In this document: one piece after another, positions 1 through 7,486 of the stretch
Position numbering within the stretch: the stretch's first letter is position 1
Layout: the number at the start of each line of letters is the position of its first letter
Assembly (NCBI RefSeq): GCF_937967675.1
Contig: NZ_CALBSN010000081.1
Location: 1-15,360 of the forward strand
From: an uncultured Flavobacterium sp.
Lineage (GTDB): Bacteria > Bacteroidota > Bacteroidia > Flavobacteriales > Flavobacteriaceae
DNA: 15,360 bases
Direction of reading: 5' to 3'
Program-made: the position numbers and the translations under genes
The notes under the pieces: generated by a model
The model's database searches: none
Told to the model about the DNA's origin: nothing
The model's input: only the letters and a program-made list of their open reading frames with translations

Positions 1-1369
1 CTTTTTCTGCTAATTTAGCCACTGGGTCAGCTGCTTCACTAATTTCTTTTTTGAAGATAATTTCCGAAGCTCCTTTTGCTCCCATTACGGCAATTTCGGC
101 ACTTGGCCAAGCAAAATTCATATCAGCACCAATGTGTTTTGAATTCATTACGTCATAAGCGCCACCATATGCTTTACGAGTAATCACAGTTACTCTTGGA
201 ACTGTCGCCTCGCTAAATGCGTATAATAATTTTGCTCCGTGTGTGATGATTCCGTTCCATTCTTGGTCAGTTCCTGGTAAGAATCCTGGTACGTCTTCTA
301 ATACTAATAAAGGAATATTGAAACAATCACAAAAACGAACAAATCTTGCCGCTTTAATCGAACTATTTACATCTAAACAACCTGCTAAAACCATTGGTTG
401 GTTGGCAACAATTCCAATGCTTCTTCCACCTAAACGTGCGAAACCAACAATAATGTTTTCGGCAAAATCTTTGTGAATTTCAAAGAACGAATCTTCATCG
501 ATAATTCCGCTGATTACTTCGTGCATATCGTAAGGTTTGTTCGCGCTATCAGGCACAAGTGTATCTAATTTTTCGCGAACCTCATCTTGAAACTCATAAG
601 GCAATTTTGGAGTCGTTTCTCTATTATTTTGAGGAATAAAACTCAACAATCGTTTAATATCTTCTAAACATTCTACACCATTTGGAGATGTAATATGACA
701 AACTCCTGATTTTGAGGCATGAGTAGCTGCTCCACCTAATTCTTCTGAAGTTACTTCTTCATTTGTAACGGTTTTCACAACGTTTGGTCCGGTTACGAAC
801 ATGTAACTGTTGTTTTCTACCATCATGGTAAAATCGGTCATAGCTGGAGAATAAACGGCTCCTCCAGCACATGGCCCCATAATAGCTGAGATTTGAGGGA
901 TTACTCCAGAAGCTTGAACATTTCTGTAGAAAATATCCGCATAACCACCAAGAGAACGAACACCTTCCTGAATACGCGCACCACCAGAATCATTTAATCC
1001 AATCATTGGAGCACCATTCTTCACTGCCATGTCCATTACTTTACAAATTTTCTCGGCATGTGTTTCAGATAATGAACCTCCGAAAACTGTGAAATCTTGA
1101 GCAAAAACATATACTAATCTTCCGTTGATGGTCCCATAACCAGTAACAACTCCATCACCATAAATGATTTCTTTTTCCATTCCGAAATCGGTTGTGCGAT
1201 GCGTAACCAACATTCCGATTTCTTCAAACGAACCTTCGTCTAATAAATATTCGACACGTTCTCTTGCTGTTAATCTTTTTTTAGCGTGAAGTGCTGCTAT
1301 TCTTTTTTCGCCTCCACCTAATTTGGCTAAAGCAATTTTATCGTTTAATATTTTGATTTTATCTTCCAT
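1..1369 (-). CDS. pccB: Acyl-CoA carboxylase carboxyltransferase subunit (propionyl-CoA carboxylase beta-like), C-terminus cut by window edge
   Basis: This is the carboxyltransferase subunit that moves the carboxyl group from carboxybiotin to an acyl-CoA, most likely propionyl-CoA and possibly acetyl-CoA. About 456 codons are visible from the ATG at 1369, and the frame is open to the left edge. Full-length homologues are a little over 500 residues, so roughly the last 55-60 are missing. Both halves of the crotonase-fold carboxyltransferase are recognisable. The N-half has SGGARIQEG (about residues 128-136), GPCAGGAVYSP (165-175) and TSEELGGAATH (207-217). The C-half has VPGFLPGTDQE and KAYGGAYDVM (near residue 400). 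It is the last visible gene of an operon with the biotin carboxylase and carrier protein, 74 bases after the former. Family assignment is secure; substrate preference cannot be read from the sequence. Methylcrotonyl-CoA carboxylase is a less likely alternative. Confidence 0.95.
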   Translation of the reverse strand, partial: MEDKIKILNDKIALAKLGGGEKRIAALHAKKRLTARERVEYLLDEGSFEEIGMLVTHRTTDFGMEKEIIYGDGVVTGYGTINGRLVYVFAQDFTVFGGSLSETHAEKICKVMDMAVKNGAPMIGLNDSGGARIQEGVRSLGGYADIFYRNVQASGVIPQISAIMGPCAGGAVYSPAMTDFTMMVENNSYMFVTGPNVVKTVTNEEVTSEELGGAATHASKSGVCHITSPNGVECLEDIKRLLSFIPQNNRETTPKLPYEFQDEVREKLDTLVPDSANKPYDMHEVISGIIDEDSFFEIHKDFAENIIVGFARLGGRSIGIVANQPMVLAGCLDVNSSIKAARFVRFCDCFNIPLLVLEDVPGFLPGTDQEWNGIITHGAKLLYAFSEATVPRVTVITRKAYGGAYDVMNSKHIGADMNFAWPSAEIAVMGAKGASEIIFKKEISEAADPVAKLAEK

Positions 1370-1379
1370 ATTACTTTTT

Positions 1380-1403
1380 GTTTCAAGTTTAAGGTTTCAA
1401 GTT
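1380..1403. repeat. Dispersed repeat copy A, in the biotin carboxylase/carboxyltransferase spacer
   Basis: A 24-base unit made of two related halves, GTTTCAAGTTTA and AGGTTTCAAGTT. It occupies most of the left part of the 74-base spacer. Near-copies lie at 2903-2926 and inverted at 2977-3000. A diverged copy lies inside the radical SAM coding sequence at 5581-5604. Confidence 0.7.
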
Positions 1404-1443
1404 AGAAGTTATCTTAATTCTTACTACTTTTATCTCAATACTC

Positions 1444-2892
1444 TTAATTAGGTAATCTTAGTACTTTTTGATCTTCTACGTATTGTTGAAATGCAATCAT
1501 AGCTGCGATTTCGGCTTCGGTATCTAATTTTGATTTTAGTTTTTCAGCATCATAATACGCTTTCACAAATCCGGTATCAAAATCTCCTGAACGGAACGCT
1601 TCATGCTCCATAACAAATTTCCCGAAAGGTAAAGTAGTATGAACTCCTTCTACCAAATAATTATCAATCGCCTTAATCATCAATTCGATAGATTCCTCAC
1701 GCGTATTTCCGTAGGTAATCAATTTTGAAAGCATTGGATCGTAATAAATTGGCACATCCATTCCTTCTTCGATTCCGTTATCCACACGAATTCCTTCGCC
1801 TTCTGGTAATTTATAAGTACTTAAAAAACCTACGTTTGGCAAGAAATCATTCATTGGATCTTCGGCATACACACGAAGTTCCATAGCGTGACCTTTGATT
1901 TGTAAGTCTTCTTGCTTCATTGGTAAAGCTTCACCACGAGCTACACGAATTTGCAATTCTACTAAGTCCAATCCAGAAATTAATTCTGAAACTGGATGTT
2001 CTACTTGCAAACGGGTGTTCATTTCTAAGAAGTAGAAATTATGGTCAGCATCCATCAAAAACTCAACGGTTCCTGCTCCTAAGTAATCACAAGCTTTAGC
2101 TACTTTTACCGCAGCTTCACCCATTTCTTTACGTTTTTCTGGAGTCAAAATTGCTGAAGGTGCTTCTTCAACTACTTTTTGGTGACGACGTTGAATACTA
2201 CATTCTCTTTCGAAAACATACACAATATTTCCATGACTATCTGCCATTACTTGAATTTCGATGTGACGAGGTTTGGTTACATATTTTTCAATGAAAACCG
2301 AACCATCTCCAAACGCATTTGTTGCTTCCGAAATAGCTCTATCCATTTGTGAAACGAAATCTTCTGCTTTCTCTACTACACGCATTCCTTTTCCACCACC
2401 ACCAGCTGAAGCTTTAATTAGAATTGGGAAACCAATTTCTGTTGCAATTTTCTTTGCAGCTTCGATATCGGTAATAGCATCTTCAGTTCCTGGAACCATA
2501 GGAATATTGTAATATTTTACAGCTTCTTTTGCTGCTAATTTACTTCCCATCATTTCAATCGCTTTTGATTTTGGTCCGATGAAAATGATGTTATTTTTTT
2601 CACAAGCTTCTGCAAAAGATGAGTTTTCACTTAAAAATCCGTAACCTGGATGTACCGCATCAACTCCAAGTTCTTTACAAACTTCAATAATTTTATCACC
2701 ACGTAAATACGATTGACTTGATGTTGCTTCTCCAATTAAAACCGCTTCATCCGCATATTTAACATGTAATGCATTTCTATCGGCTGACGAATAAACCGCC
2801 ACCGTTTTGATTCCCATTTTTTTCGCGGTTTTCATTACTCTAATAGCAATTTCACCTCGATTGGCAACTAATATTTTCTTAATTTCTTTCAT
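1444..2892 (-). CDS. accC: Acyl-CoA carboxylase, biotin carboxylase subunit
   Basis: This subunit uses ATP and bicarbonate to carboxylate the biotin carried by the neighbouring carrier protein. The 482-residue product shows the whole biotin carboxylase fold: KILVANRGEIAIRV at the N-terminus, HPGYGFLSEN (81-90), the ATP-grasp glycine loop GGGGKGMR (164-171), ERECSIQRRHQKVVEEAP (228-245) and the active-site segment EMNTRLQVEHPVSE (290-303). It is longer than a minimal AccC (about 450) but lacks the fused biotin domain of animal or actinobacterial alpha subunits. That domain is the separate gene just upstream. The ATG start is fixed by the MKEIKKILVANRGE opening. It lies between the carrier and carboxyltransferase genes with spacers of 116 and 74 bases, both containing the same dispersed repeat. 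It could be labelled pccA by function. Confidence 0.95.
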   Translation of the reverse strand: MKEIKKILVANRGEIAIRVMKTAKKMGIKTVAVYSSADRNALHVKYADEAVLIGEATSSQSYLRGDKIIEVCKELGVDAVHPGYGFLSENSSFAEACEKNNIIFIGPKSKAIEMMGSKLAAKEAVKYYNIPMVPGTEDAITDIEAAKKIATEIGFPILIKASAGGGGKGMRVVEKAEDFVSQMDRAISEATNAFGDGSVFIEKYVTKPRHIEIQVMADSHGNIVYVFERECSIQRRHQKVVEEAPSAILTPEKRKEMGEAAVKVAKACDYLGAGTVEFLMDADHNFYFLEMNTRLQVEHPVSELISGLDLVELQIRVARGEALPMKQEDLQIKGHAMELRVYAEDPMNDFLPNVGFLSTYKLPEGEGIRVDNGIEEGMDVPIYYDPMLSKLITYGNTREESIELMIKAIDNYLVEGVHTTLPFGKFVMEHEAFRSGDFDTGFVKAYYDAEKLKSKLDTEAEIAAMIAFQQYVEDQKVLRLPN

Positions 2893-2902
2893 CTTGATTT
2901 TG

Positions 2903-2926
2903 GTTTCAAGTTTGAGGTTTCAGGTT
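2903..2926. repeat. Dispersed repeat copy B (left arm of an inverted pair)
   Basis: GTTTCAAGTTTG followed by AGGTTTCAGGTT. It differs from copy A at only 2 of 24 positions. With copy C it forms an imperfect inverted repeat (20 of 24 positions match) spanning almost the whole spacer between the carrier and biotin carboxylase genes, so the operon mRNA could fold into a long hairpin here. Confidence 0.7.
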
Positions 2927-2976
2927 AAATAAGTTTGTGTAAAAGTTTCAGTTGTTATAAATTCGATTAATGAAGC

Positions 2977-3000
2977 AACTTGAAACTTTAAACCTGAAAC
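2977..3000. repeat. Dispersed repeat copy C (right, inverted arm)
   Basis: AACTTGAAACTT followed by TAAACCTGAAAC is the reverse-complement orientation of copies A and B. It ends 8 bases before the stop codon of the carrier protein gene. Together with copy B it brackets a 50-base loop region that also contains another AGTTTCAG-like piece at about 2944-2951. Confidence 0.7.
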
Positions 3001-3008
3001 TAAACTAT

Positions 3009-3494
3009 TTATTCGAATTCAATTAACAATTGTCCTTTATCTACTGCATTCCCTTTTTCAACGGCAATTGATTTGATAACTCCATCTCTTGGTGAAAGGA
3101 AACAGTTTTCCATTTTCATGGCTTCTAAAATCAATAAAGGATCGTTTTCTTTTACTTCTTGTCCTACCGAAACGTTGATTTCTAAAATCAAACCTGGCAT
3201 TGGCGCTTTGATAGCGTTTACCAATTTTGTTCTACCACGTTCGATTCCCATGCTTTTGATTAACTCATCAATAGCACCAGAAATCGCTACTTCATAAGTG
3301 TTGTTGTTAACTTTTACGGTATATTTTTTGGAAATAAAATCAGCCGAAACAATTTCAGCTTTGTAAGGTTTATTGTCTTTTAGTACGTGAAACTTTGTTG
3401 CTTCTACCTTTACGGCGTCTAATTTTTGAAGATCGTTTTCAGTAACTTCAAACGAAGCGGAATTGTTTACTAAAAGTTTATAATTTGCGCTCAT
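3009..3494 (-). CDS. Biotin carboxyl carrier protein of acyl-CoA carboxylase
   Basis: This carries covalently bound biotin between the biotin carboxylase and the carboxyltransferase encoded downstream. The 161-residue protein ends in a biotinyl/lipoyl domain of about 70 residues. It has the APMPGLI entry strand (97-103) and the biotinylation motif EAMKMEN (124-130), with Lys127 as the expected modified lysine. The first 90 residues resemble the N-terminal part of other Bacteroidota 'acetyl-CoA carboxylase biotin carboxyl carrier' proteins and probably dock the other subunits (inference). It is the first gene of the three-gene operon. The 90-base upstream spacer contains nested inverted repeats ending exactly at the ATG. 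An oxaloacetate decarboxylase-type carrier is the main alternative, but the adjacent biotin carboxylase argues against it. Confidence 0.92.
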   Translation of the reverse strand: MSANYKLLVNNSASFEVTENDLQKLDAVKVEATKFHVLKDNKPYKAEIVSADFISKKYTVKVNNNTYEVAISGAIDELIKSMGIERGRTKLVNAIKAPMPGLILEINVSVGQEVKENDPLLILEAMKMENCFLSPRDGVIKSIAVEKGNAVDKGQLLIEFE

Positions 3495-3559
3495 ATGAGA
3501 TTTTTTTAGTGGATGTAAACTTACGAAAAGAAAACGTTTTCGTAAATACCAAATCTCAT
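3495..3559 (-). promoter_or_regulatory. Nested inverted repeats upstream of the carboxylase operon, with a central palindrome
   Basis: Two nested perfect 9-base inverted repeats are visible. Outer arms are 3495-3503 (ATGAGATTT) and 3551-3559 (AAATCTCAT). Inner arms are 3521-3529 (TTACGAAAA) and 3537-3545 (TTTTCGTAA). A perfect 12-base palindrome GAAAACGTTTTC with a central CG lies at 3530-3541, the style of LacI-family operators. On the coding (minus) strand a weak -7-like box TAAGTTTA lies at 3516-3523, just downstream of the palindrome, so a bound repressor would sit on the promoter. The outer arm touches the ATG of the carrier gene, so an mRNA hairpin masking the start is an alternative. 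No good -33 TTG at the usual spacing was found. The symmetry is seen; the function is inferred. Confidence 0.5.
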
Positions 3560-3584
3560 AAAATTTGTAAAAATGCTATAGGTT

Positions 3585-5795
3585 TTACAAGGATACTAAA
3601 CCAAATTGTTTTAAAGTCATCATGGGTTTTGAATACCAAAACAATTCAAAATCCTCCCATTTTTGTTCAAAGTCGGTTTTTAATTGCGAAAAAGTTATTT
3701 TGTTCTCAGCAAAAACTGAAATTTTATCTAAAGTTTCCACCAACCATTTTCCTTCTTCGGCATTTAAAGAAATATCATAAGATTGGGTTTTGTTATGAAA
3801 CGTTAATTTCATCATTTCCCAACTATTCACTTTTTTCGATTTCGTATAGATTTCTGTTAGAGGTGTGCCTCCTAGCCAAACGATTTTAGCATTGGGTTTA
3901 GTGGTAAAATTTTGTTCATTTTGAAGACAATTATAGATGTAATCCGATGGAATTTTGGTTTTTGGAATCTTAAAATCGAACCAATCTTGCAAGTCGTAAT
4001 CGAAACAAATTCCGTGCATGTAATTGAATAACGATTTTTTCAATCCGTAACTAAACTTATCATGATTGATTCCAGTTTTGTCTTTGAAATTGATATCATT
4101 ATTAGCAAACATAATTTCATTCTGCTCAGGGATTACGCCGAATTCTTCTGGGAACATGCCCACAGGTGAATGCGCCGTCATGGCAAATTGATGCCAAAAA
4201 CCACTTTGCAAAACACCTAATTCAAACAATTGGCGCACCATTTCCAAACTATCCACCGTTTCTTGAATGGTTTGTGTTGGATAGCCGTACATCAAATAAG
4301 CATGCACCATTATTCCCGATTCTGTGAAATTTCTGGTTACTTGTGCAACTTGTTCGACGGTTACTCCTTTTTTGATTAGTTCTAAAAGTCGGTCTGAAGC
4401 CACTTCTAATCCACCAGAAACCGCAATACACCCCGATTCTTTTAGCAACAAACACAAATCAGCCGTAAAACTTTTTTCAAAACGAATGTTGGTCCACCAA
4501 GTGACTACTAATTTACGTTTGATAATTTCCAAAGCGACTTCACGCATTAAGGCTGGCGGTGCTGCTTCATCTACAAAATGGAATCCGTTTTCCCCTGTTT
4601 GAGCGATTAATTCTTCCATTCGGTCGACTAAAATTTTGGCAGCGATGGGTTCGTATAACTTGATGTAATCTAACGAAATATCGCAAAACGTACATTTTCC
4701 CCAATAGCAACCGTGAGCCATAGTAAGTTTATTCCAGCGACCATCACTCCACAAACTGTGCATAGGATTGGCTACTTCGATTACAGAAATATATTTATCT
4801 AATAATAAATCAGAATAATCAGGAGTTCCTACTTCACTTTGTTTGTAATCATGGCGAGTGGAGTTATTTTTATATGTGACTTGATTGTTTTCTAGAAGAA
4901 ATGTTCTTTTTAAAGGCATCTCTAGTTCGCTCGATGTGACAAAATCGTAAACTAATTCAATAGGTAATTCGCCATCATCTAAAGTGATAAAATCGAAGAA
5001 TTCAAAAACTCTTTTATCTTTTAATTCTCGGAGTTCGGTATTTGGGAAACCGCCGCCCATTGCGGTTTTGATATTTGTAAAATTAGCTTTTATGAATTGA
5101 GCACAACGGAATGCACTATATAAATTACCGGGAAATGGAACTGAAAAACAGATCAATTTAGGTTGCACTATCTCAATTCTTTCTTTCAGAATTTTGATGA
5201 TGATTTTGTCGATAAAAGTCAACTTTTGTTGTAAATGTTGGTACAGTTCATCAAACGAATTTGCACTTCTACCCAAACGTTCGGCATAGCGACTAAATCC
5301 AAAATTTTCATCAACACATTCTACAATAAAATCCGATAAATCTTCAAGATATAAAGTAGCTAAATGTTTCGCTTTGTCTTGCATTCCCATCGAACCAAAT
5401 GCAAATTCCATATCGTCTAATTGATCAAATCGAGAGGCTTCAGGAAGAAAATTTCCAGAGCAAATTTGACGAGCTAAAGATGGATTCTTTCCTTGAAGAA
5501 AAGCGATTACGGAATCGATTGTTTTGATGTAATCATCTTTTAACGTAAAGATTCGCTGTGAATTTGCTCCAAATTCCTCCAACCTGGAACTCGAAACTTG
5601 AAACAAACGTTCTAAACCTTCTTTGGAAAACAGTTCTAAAATCACTTCAATACCTAAATCCATTTGGTAAGCCGAAATGTTTTTAGTGTTCAAAAAACCT
5701 TTCAAATAGGCAGTTGCTGGATACGGTGTATTCAGTTGGGTAAAAGGCGGTGTGATTAAAAGAATGTCTTTCAAGGATGAATTTGTTTTCTGCAA
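3585..5795 (-). CDS. B12-binding-domain-type radical SAM protein, function unknown
   Basis: A radical SAM enzyme expected to bind a 4Fe-4S cluster and S-adenosylmethionine; its substrate is not known. The cluster cysteines are in HGCYWGKCTFCD (361-372): Cys363, Cys368 and Cys371. The spacing is CX4CX2C, not the textbook CX3CX2C. The N-terminal third has the fold signature of B12-binding radical SAM proteins (DILLITPPFTQLNTPYPATAYLKG near 10-33, SVPFPGNLYSA near 219-228, MGGGFPNTELRE near 246-257), but the DxHxxG cobalamin motif was not seen. The core continues with FHFVDEAAP (406-413), GGLEVASDRLL (461-471) and LMYGYPTQT (501-509). No ATG lies near the start: the reading frame opens at TTG 5795, just after an in-frame TAA. 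A TTG at codon 8 (5774) is an alternative, because TTG 5795 lies inside a consensus -7 box. The gene stands alone and is divergent from bshC. Confidence 0.85.
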   Translation of the reverse strand: MQKTNSSLKDILLITPPFTQLNTPYPATAYLKGFLNTKNISAYQMDLGIEVILELFSKEGLERLFQVSSSRLEEFGANSQRIFTLKDDYIKTIDSVIAFLQGKNPSLARQICSGNFLPEASRFDQLDDMEFAFGSMGMQDKAKHLATLYLEDLSDFIVECVDENFGFSRYAERLGRSANSFDELYQHLQQKLTFIDKIIIKILKERIEIVQPKLICFSVPFPGNLYSAFRCAQFIKANFTNIKTAMGGGFPNTELRELKDKRVFEFFDFITLDDGELPIELVYDFVTSSELEMPLKRTFLLENNQVTYKNNSTRHDYKQSEVGTPDYSDLLLDKYISVIEVANPMHSLWSDGRWNKLTMAHGCYWGKCTFCDISLDYIKLYEPIAAKILVDRMEELIAQTGENGFHFVDEAAPPALMREVALEIIKRKLVVTWWTNIRFEKSFTADLCLLLKESGCIAVSGGLEVASDRLLELIKKGVTVEQVAQVTRNFTESGIMVHAYLMYGYPTQTIQETVDSLEMVRQLFELGVLQSGFWHQFAMTAHSPVGMFPEEFGVIPEQNEIMFANNDINFKDKTGINHDKFSYGLKKSLFNYMHGICFDYDLQDWFDFKIPKTKIPSDYIYNCLQNEQNFTTKPNAKIVWLGGTPLTEIYTKSKKVNSWEMMKLTFHNKTQSYDISLNAEEGKWLVETLDKISVFAENKITFSQLKTDFEQKWEDFELFWYSKPMMTLKQFGLVSL
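5581..5604. repeat. Diverged copy D of the dispersed repeat, inside the radical SAM coding sequence
   Basis: AACCTGGAACTC followed by GAAACTTGAAAC matches the reverse complement of copy B at 20 of 24 positions and copy C at 19 of 24. It is in frame and encodes residues 64-72, LFQVSSSRL, within the N-terminal domain. Chance similarity or convergence cannot be excluded by eye. Confidence 0.45.
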
Positions 5796-5821
5796 AAGTA
5801 AGGCTTTTTATGAAATCCTAA
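5793..5821 (-). promoter_or_regulatory. Putative promoter of the radical SAM gene overlapping its first possible start codon
   Basis: The minus strand reads TACTTTTG at 5800-5793, an exact match to the Bacteroidota -7 pattern TAnnTTTG. A TTA (one mismatch to TTG) lies 18 bases upstream at 5821-5819. The last three bases of the box are the TTG that opens the reading frame. If the box is used, transcription begins downstream of that TTG, and translation would more likely begin at TTG 5774. Confidence 0.5.
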
Positions 5822-5825
5822 CTCC

Positions 5826-5858
5826 TTGTTAAATACGATTAGGAAATGTATAAATTTA
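5826..5858 (+). promoter_or_regulatory. Putative bshC promoter
   Basis: TTG at 5826-5828 is followed after 22 bases by TAAATTTA at 5851-5858, a 7 of 8 match to TAnnTTTG, 25 bases before the bshC ATG. A second near match, TATTTTAG at 5860-5867, has no well-placed -33 element. It shares the 88-base divergent region with the radical SAM promoter. Confidence 0.35.
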
Positions 5859-5883
5859 CTATTTTAGCAGAAAATTTGCAAAA

Positions 5884-7473
5884 ATGCCAAGCGACTGTAT
5901 AACGTATCAAAATTCGGGATATTTTTCAAAACTAATCATTGATTATTTAGACCAAAAGGCTGAATTAAAATCGTTATACAATCAATTTCCAACAGTAGAA
6001 AATTTTAATCTTCAAATGGAAGAGAAAAGTAAAAATTTTCCAATTGAAAATCGTGAAATTTTAGTAAAAGTATTAATAAATCAATATCAAAATTTTGAGG
6101 TTTCTGAAACTACTTCAAATAACATTAAACTTTTAAAAGATACAAAAACCTTTACCATTACCACTGGTCATCAGTTAAATTTGTTTACTGGTCCTTTGTA
6201 TTTTTTGTATAAAATTGTTTCGGTAATTAATCTAACAAAGGAATTAAAAATAGCTTATCCTGAATATAATTTTGTTCCTGTGTATTGGATGGCAACTGAA
6301 GATCATGATTTTGATGAAATCAATTTTTTCAATTTCAAAGGCAAGAAAATTCAATGGAACAAAGAAAGTATGGGGCCTGTTGGGCGTTTAAACACTGAAG
6401 GTTTGGAACTTGTTTTTGAGCAATTTTCGAATGAATTAGGCTTAGGAAACAATGCGAACTACCTACGCGAATTATTTAAAAAATCCTACTTAGAGCATGC
6501 TAATTTAGCAGATGCAACGCGTTATTTAGCGAATGAATTGTTCAAAAATGAAGGTTTGATAATTGTTGATGGTGATGATTTAGAGCTAAAAAAACTATTC
6601 ATTCCGTATGCTAAAGAAGAATTATTACATCAAACTTCTTTTAAAAAGGTAAATGAGACGCTTCCTTTATTAGAACGATATAATGTACAAGTAAATCCAA
6701 GAGAAATTAACTTGTTTTATATTCAAGATGATTTGAGAGAACGTATTGTTTATGAAAATGGAAATTACGCAATCAACAACATTTCTTTATCTTTTTCAGA
6801 AAGCGAAATACTAACAGAATTAGAAAATAATCCAAATAATTTTAGTCCGAATGTAATTTTACGTCCGTTGTATCAAGAAGTGATTTTACCTAACCTTTGT
6901 TACATTGGCGGTGGTGGTGAATTGGCGTATTGGTTAGAATTGAAATCTAATTTTGAAGCAAATGATGTTACGTTTCCTATCTTATTACTTCGAAATTCTG
7001 TTCTACTAGCTACCAAAAAGCAGGAAGAAAAATTAGATAAATTAGGTTTGAATTGGAATGATGTTTTTCAAAAACAAAAAGATTTAATCAATAAAAAAAC
7101 AAAAGAATATTCCAATTTTACTATTGATTTTAGCGAACAAAAAGCATTTCTTAAAAAACAATTTGAAGATTTGTACACAATAGCAAATCAAACAGACAAA
7201 TCATTTTTAGGAGCCGTAAAAGCGCAAGAAGTAAAACAATTGAAAGGATTAGACACTTTAGAAAGACGCTTACTAAAAGCTGAAAAAAGAAATTTAAATA
7301 CGTGTTTAGATCAAATCATTTCGATTCAAGATGCGCTTTTTCCATCGCAAAGTTTACAGGAGCGAAAAGATAATTTTGCTACTTTTTACGTGTCACATGG
7401 CGAAGTACTAATTTCGATTCTTTTGAAAGAATTAAAGCCTTTAGAACATGAATTTAAGGTAATTACTTTGTAA
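5884..7473 (+). CDS. bshC: Bacillithiol biosynthesis cysteine-adding enzyme BshC
   Basis: BshC is the enzyme assigned to the last step of bacillithiol synthesis, adding cysteine to glucosaminyl-malate. Bacillithiol is a cytoplasmic low-molecular-weight thiol used for redox balance and detoxification. The 529-residue length fits the family. The nucleotide-binding Rossmann-like core shows GHQLNLFTGPLYFLYK (95-110) and VYWMATEDHDFDEIN (133-147). Further signature pieces are RPLYQEVILPNLCYIGGGGELAYW (in the middle of the protein) and a Lys/Glu-rich C-terminal region after about residue 390 that matches the coiled-coil dimerisation arm. No other bsh gene is in the window, as is usual because they are scattered. 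The gene is monocistronic, with 183 bases to ndk, and nothing in it looks broken. Confidence 0.95.
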   Translation: MPSDCITYQNSGYFSKLIIDYLDQKAELKSLYNQFPTVENFNLQMEEKSKNFPIENREILVKVLINQYQNFEVSETTSNNIKLLKDTKTFTITTGHQLNLFTGPLYFLYKIVSVINLTKELKIAYPEYNFVPVYWMATEDHDFDEINFFNFKGKKIQWNKESMGPVGRLNTEGLELVFEQFSNELGLGNNANYLRELFKKSYLEHANLADATRYLANELFKNEGLIIVDGDDLELKKLFIPYAKEELLHQTSFKKVNETLPLLERYNVQVNPREINLFYIQDDLRERIVYENGNYAINNISLSFSESEILTELENNPNNFSPNVILRPLYQEVILPNLCYIGGGGELAYWLELKSNFEANDVTFPILLLRNSVLLATKKQEEKLDKLGLNWNDVFQKQKDLINKKTKEYSNFTIDFSEQKAFLKKQFEDLYTIANQTDKSFLGAVKAQEVKQLKGLDTLERRLLKAEKRNLNTCLDQIISIQDALFPSQSLQERKDNFATFYVSHGEVLISILLKELKPLEHEFKVITL

Positions 7474-7486
7474 AACCAATTGGCAA

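Noticed and set aside
1380..3000. The repeated GTTTCAAG units as a CRISPR array
   Set aside because: There are only three intergenic copies, in mixed orientation, separated by a gene, with no regular spacers and no cas genes.
3565..3590. Hairpin TTGTAAAA / TTTTACAA at the end of the radical SAM gene as a terminator
   Set aside because: The 8-bp stem is nearly all A-T with a 10-base loop and no GC core. It is too weak to call, so the radical SAM transcript may read into the carboxylase operon.
3485..3889. Plus-strand open frame of 134 codons
   Set aside because: It lies opposite the 3' end of the radical SAM gene and the carboxylase leader. The residue pattern is that of a reverse-complement shadow, and no promoter or homology is recognisable.
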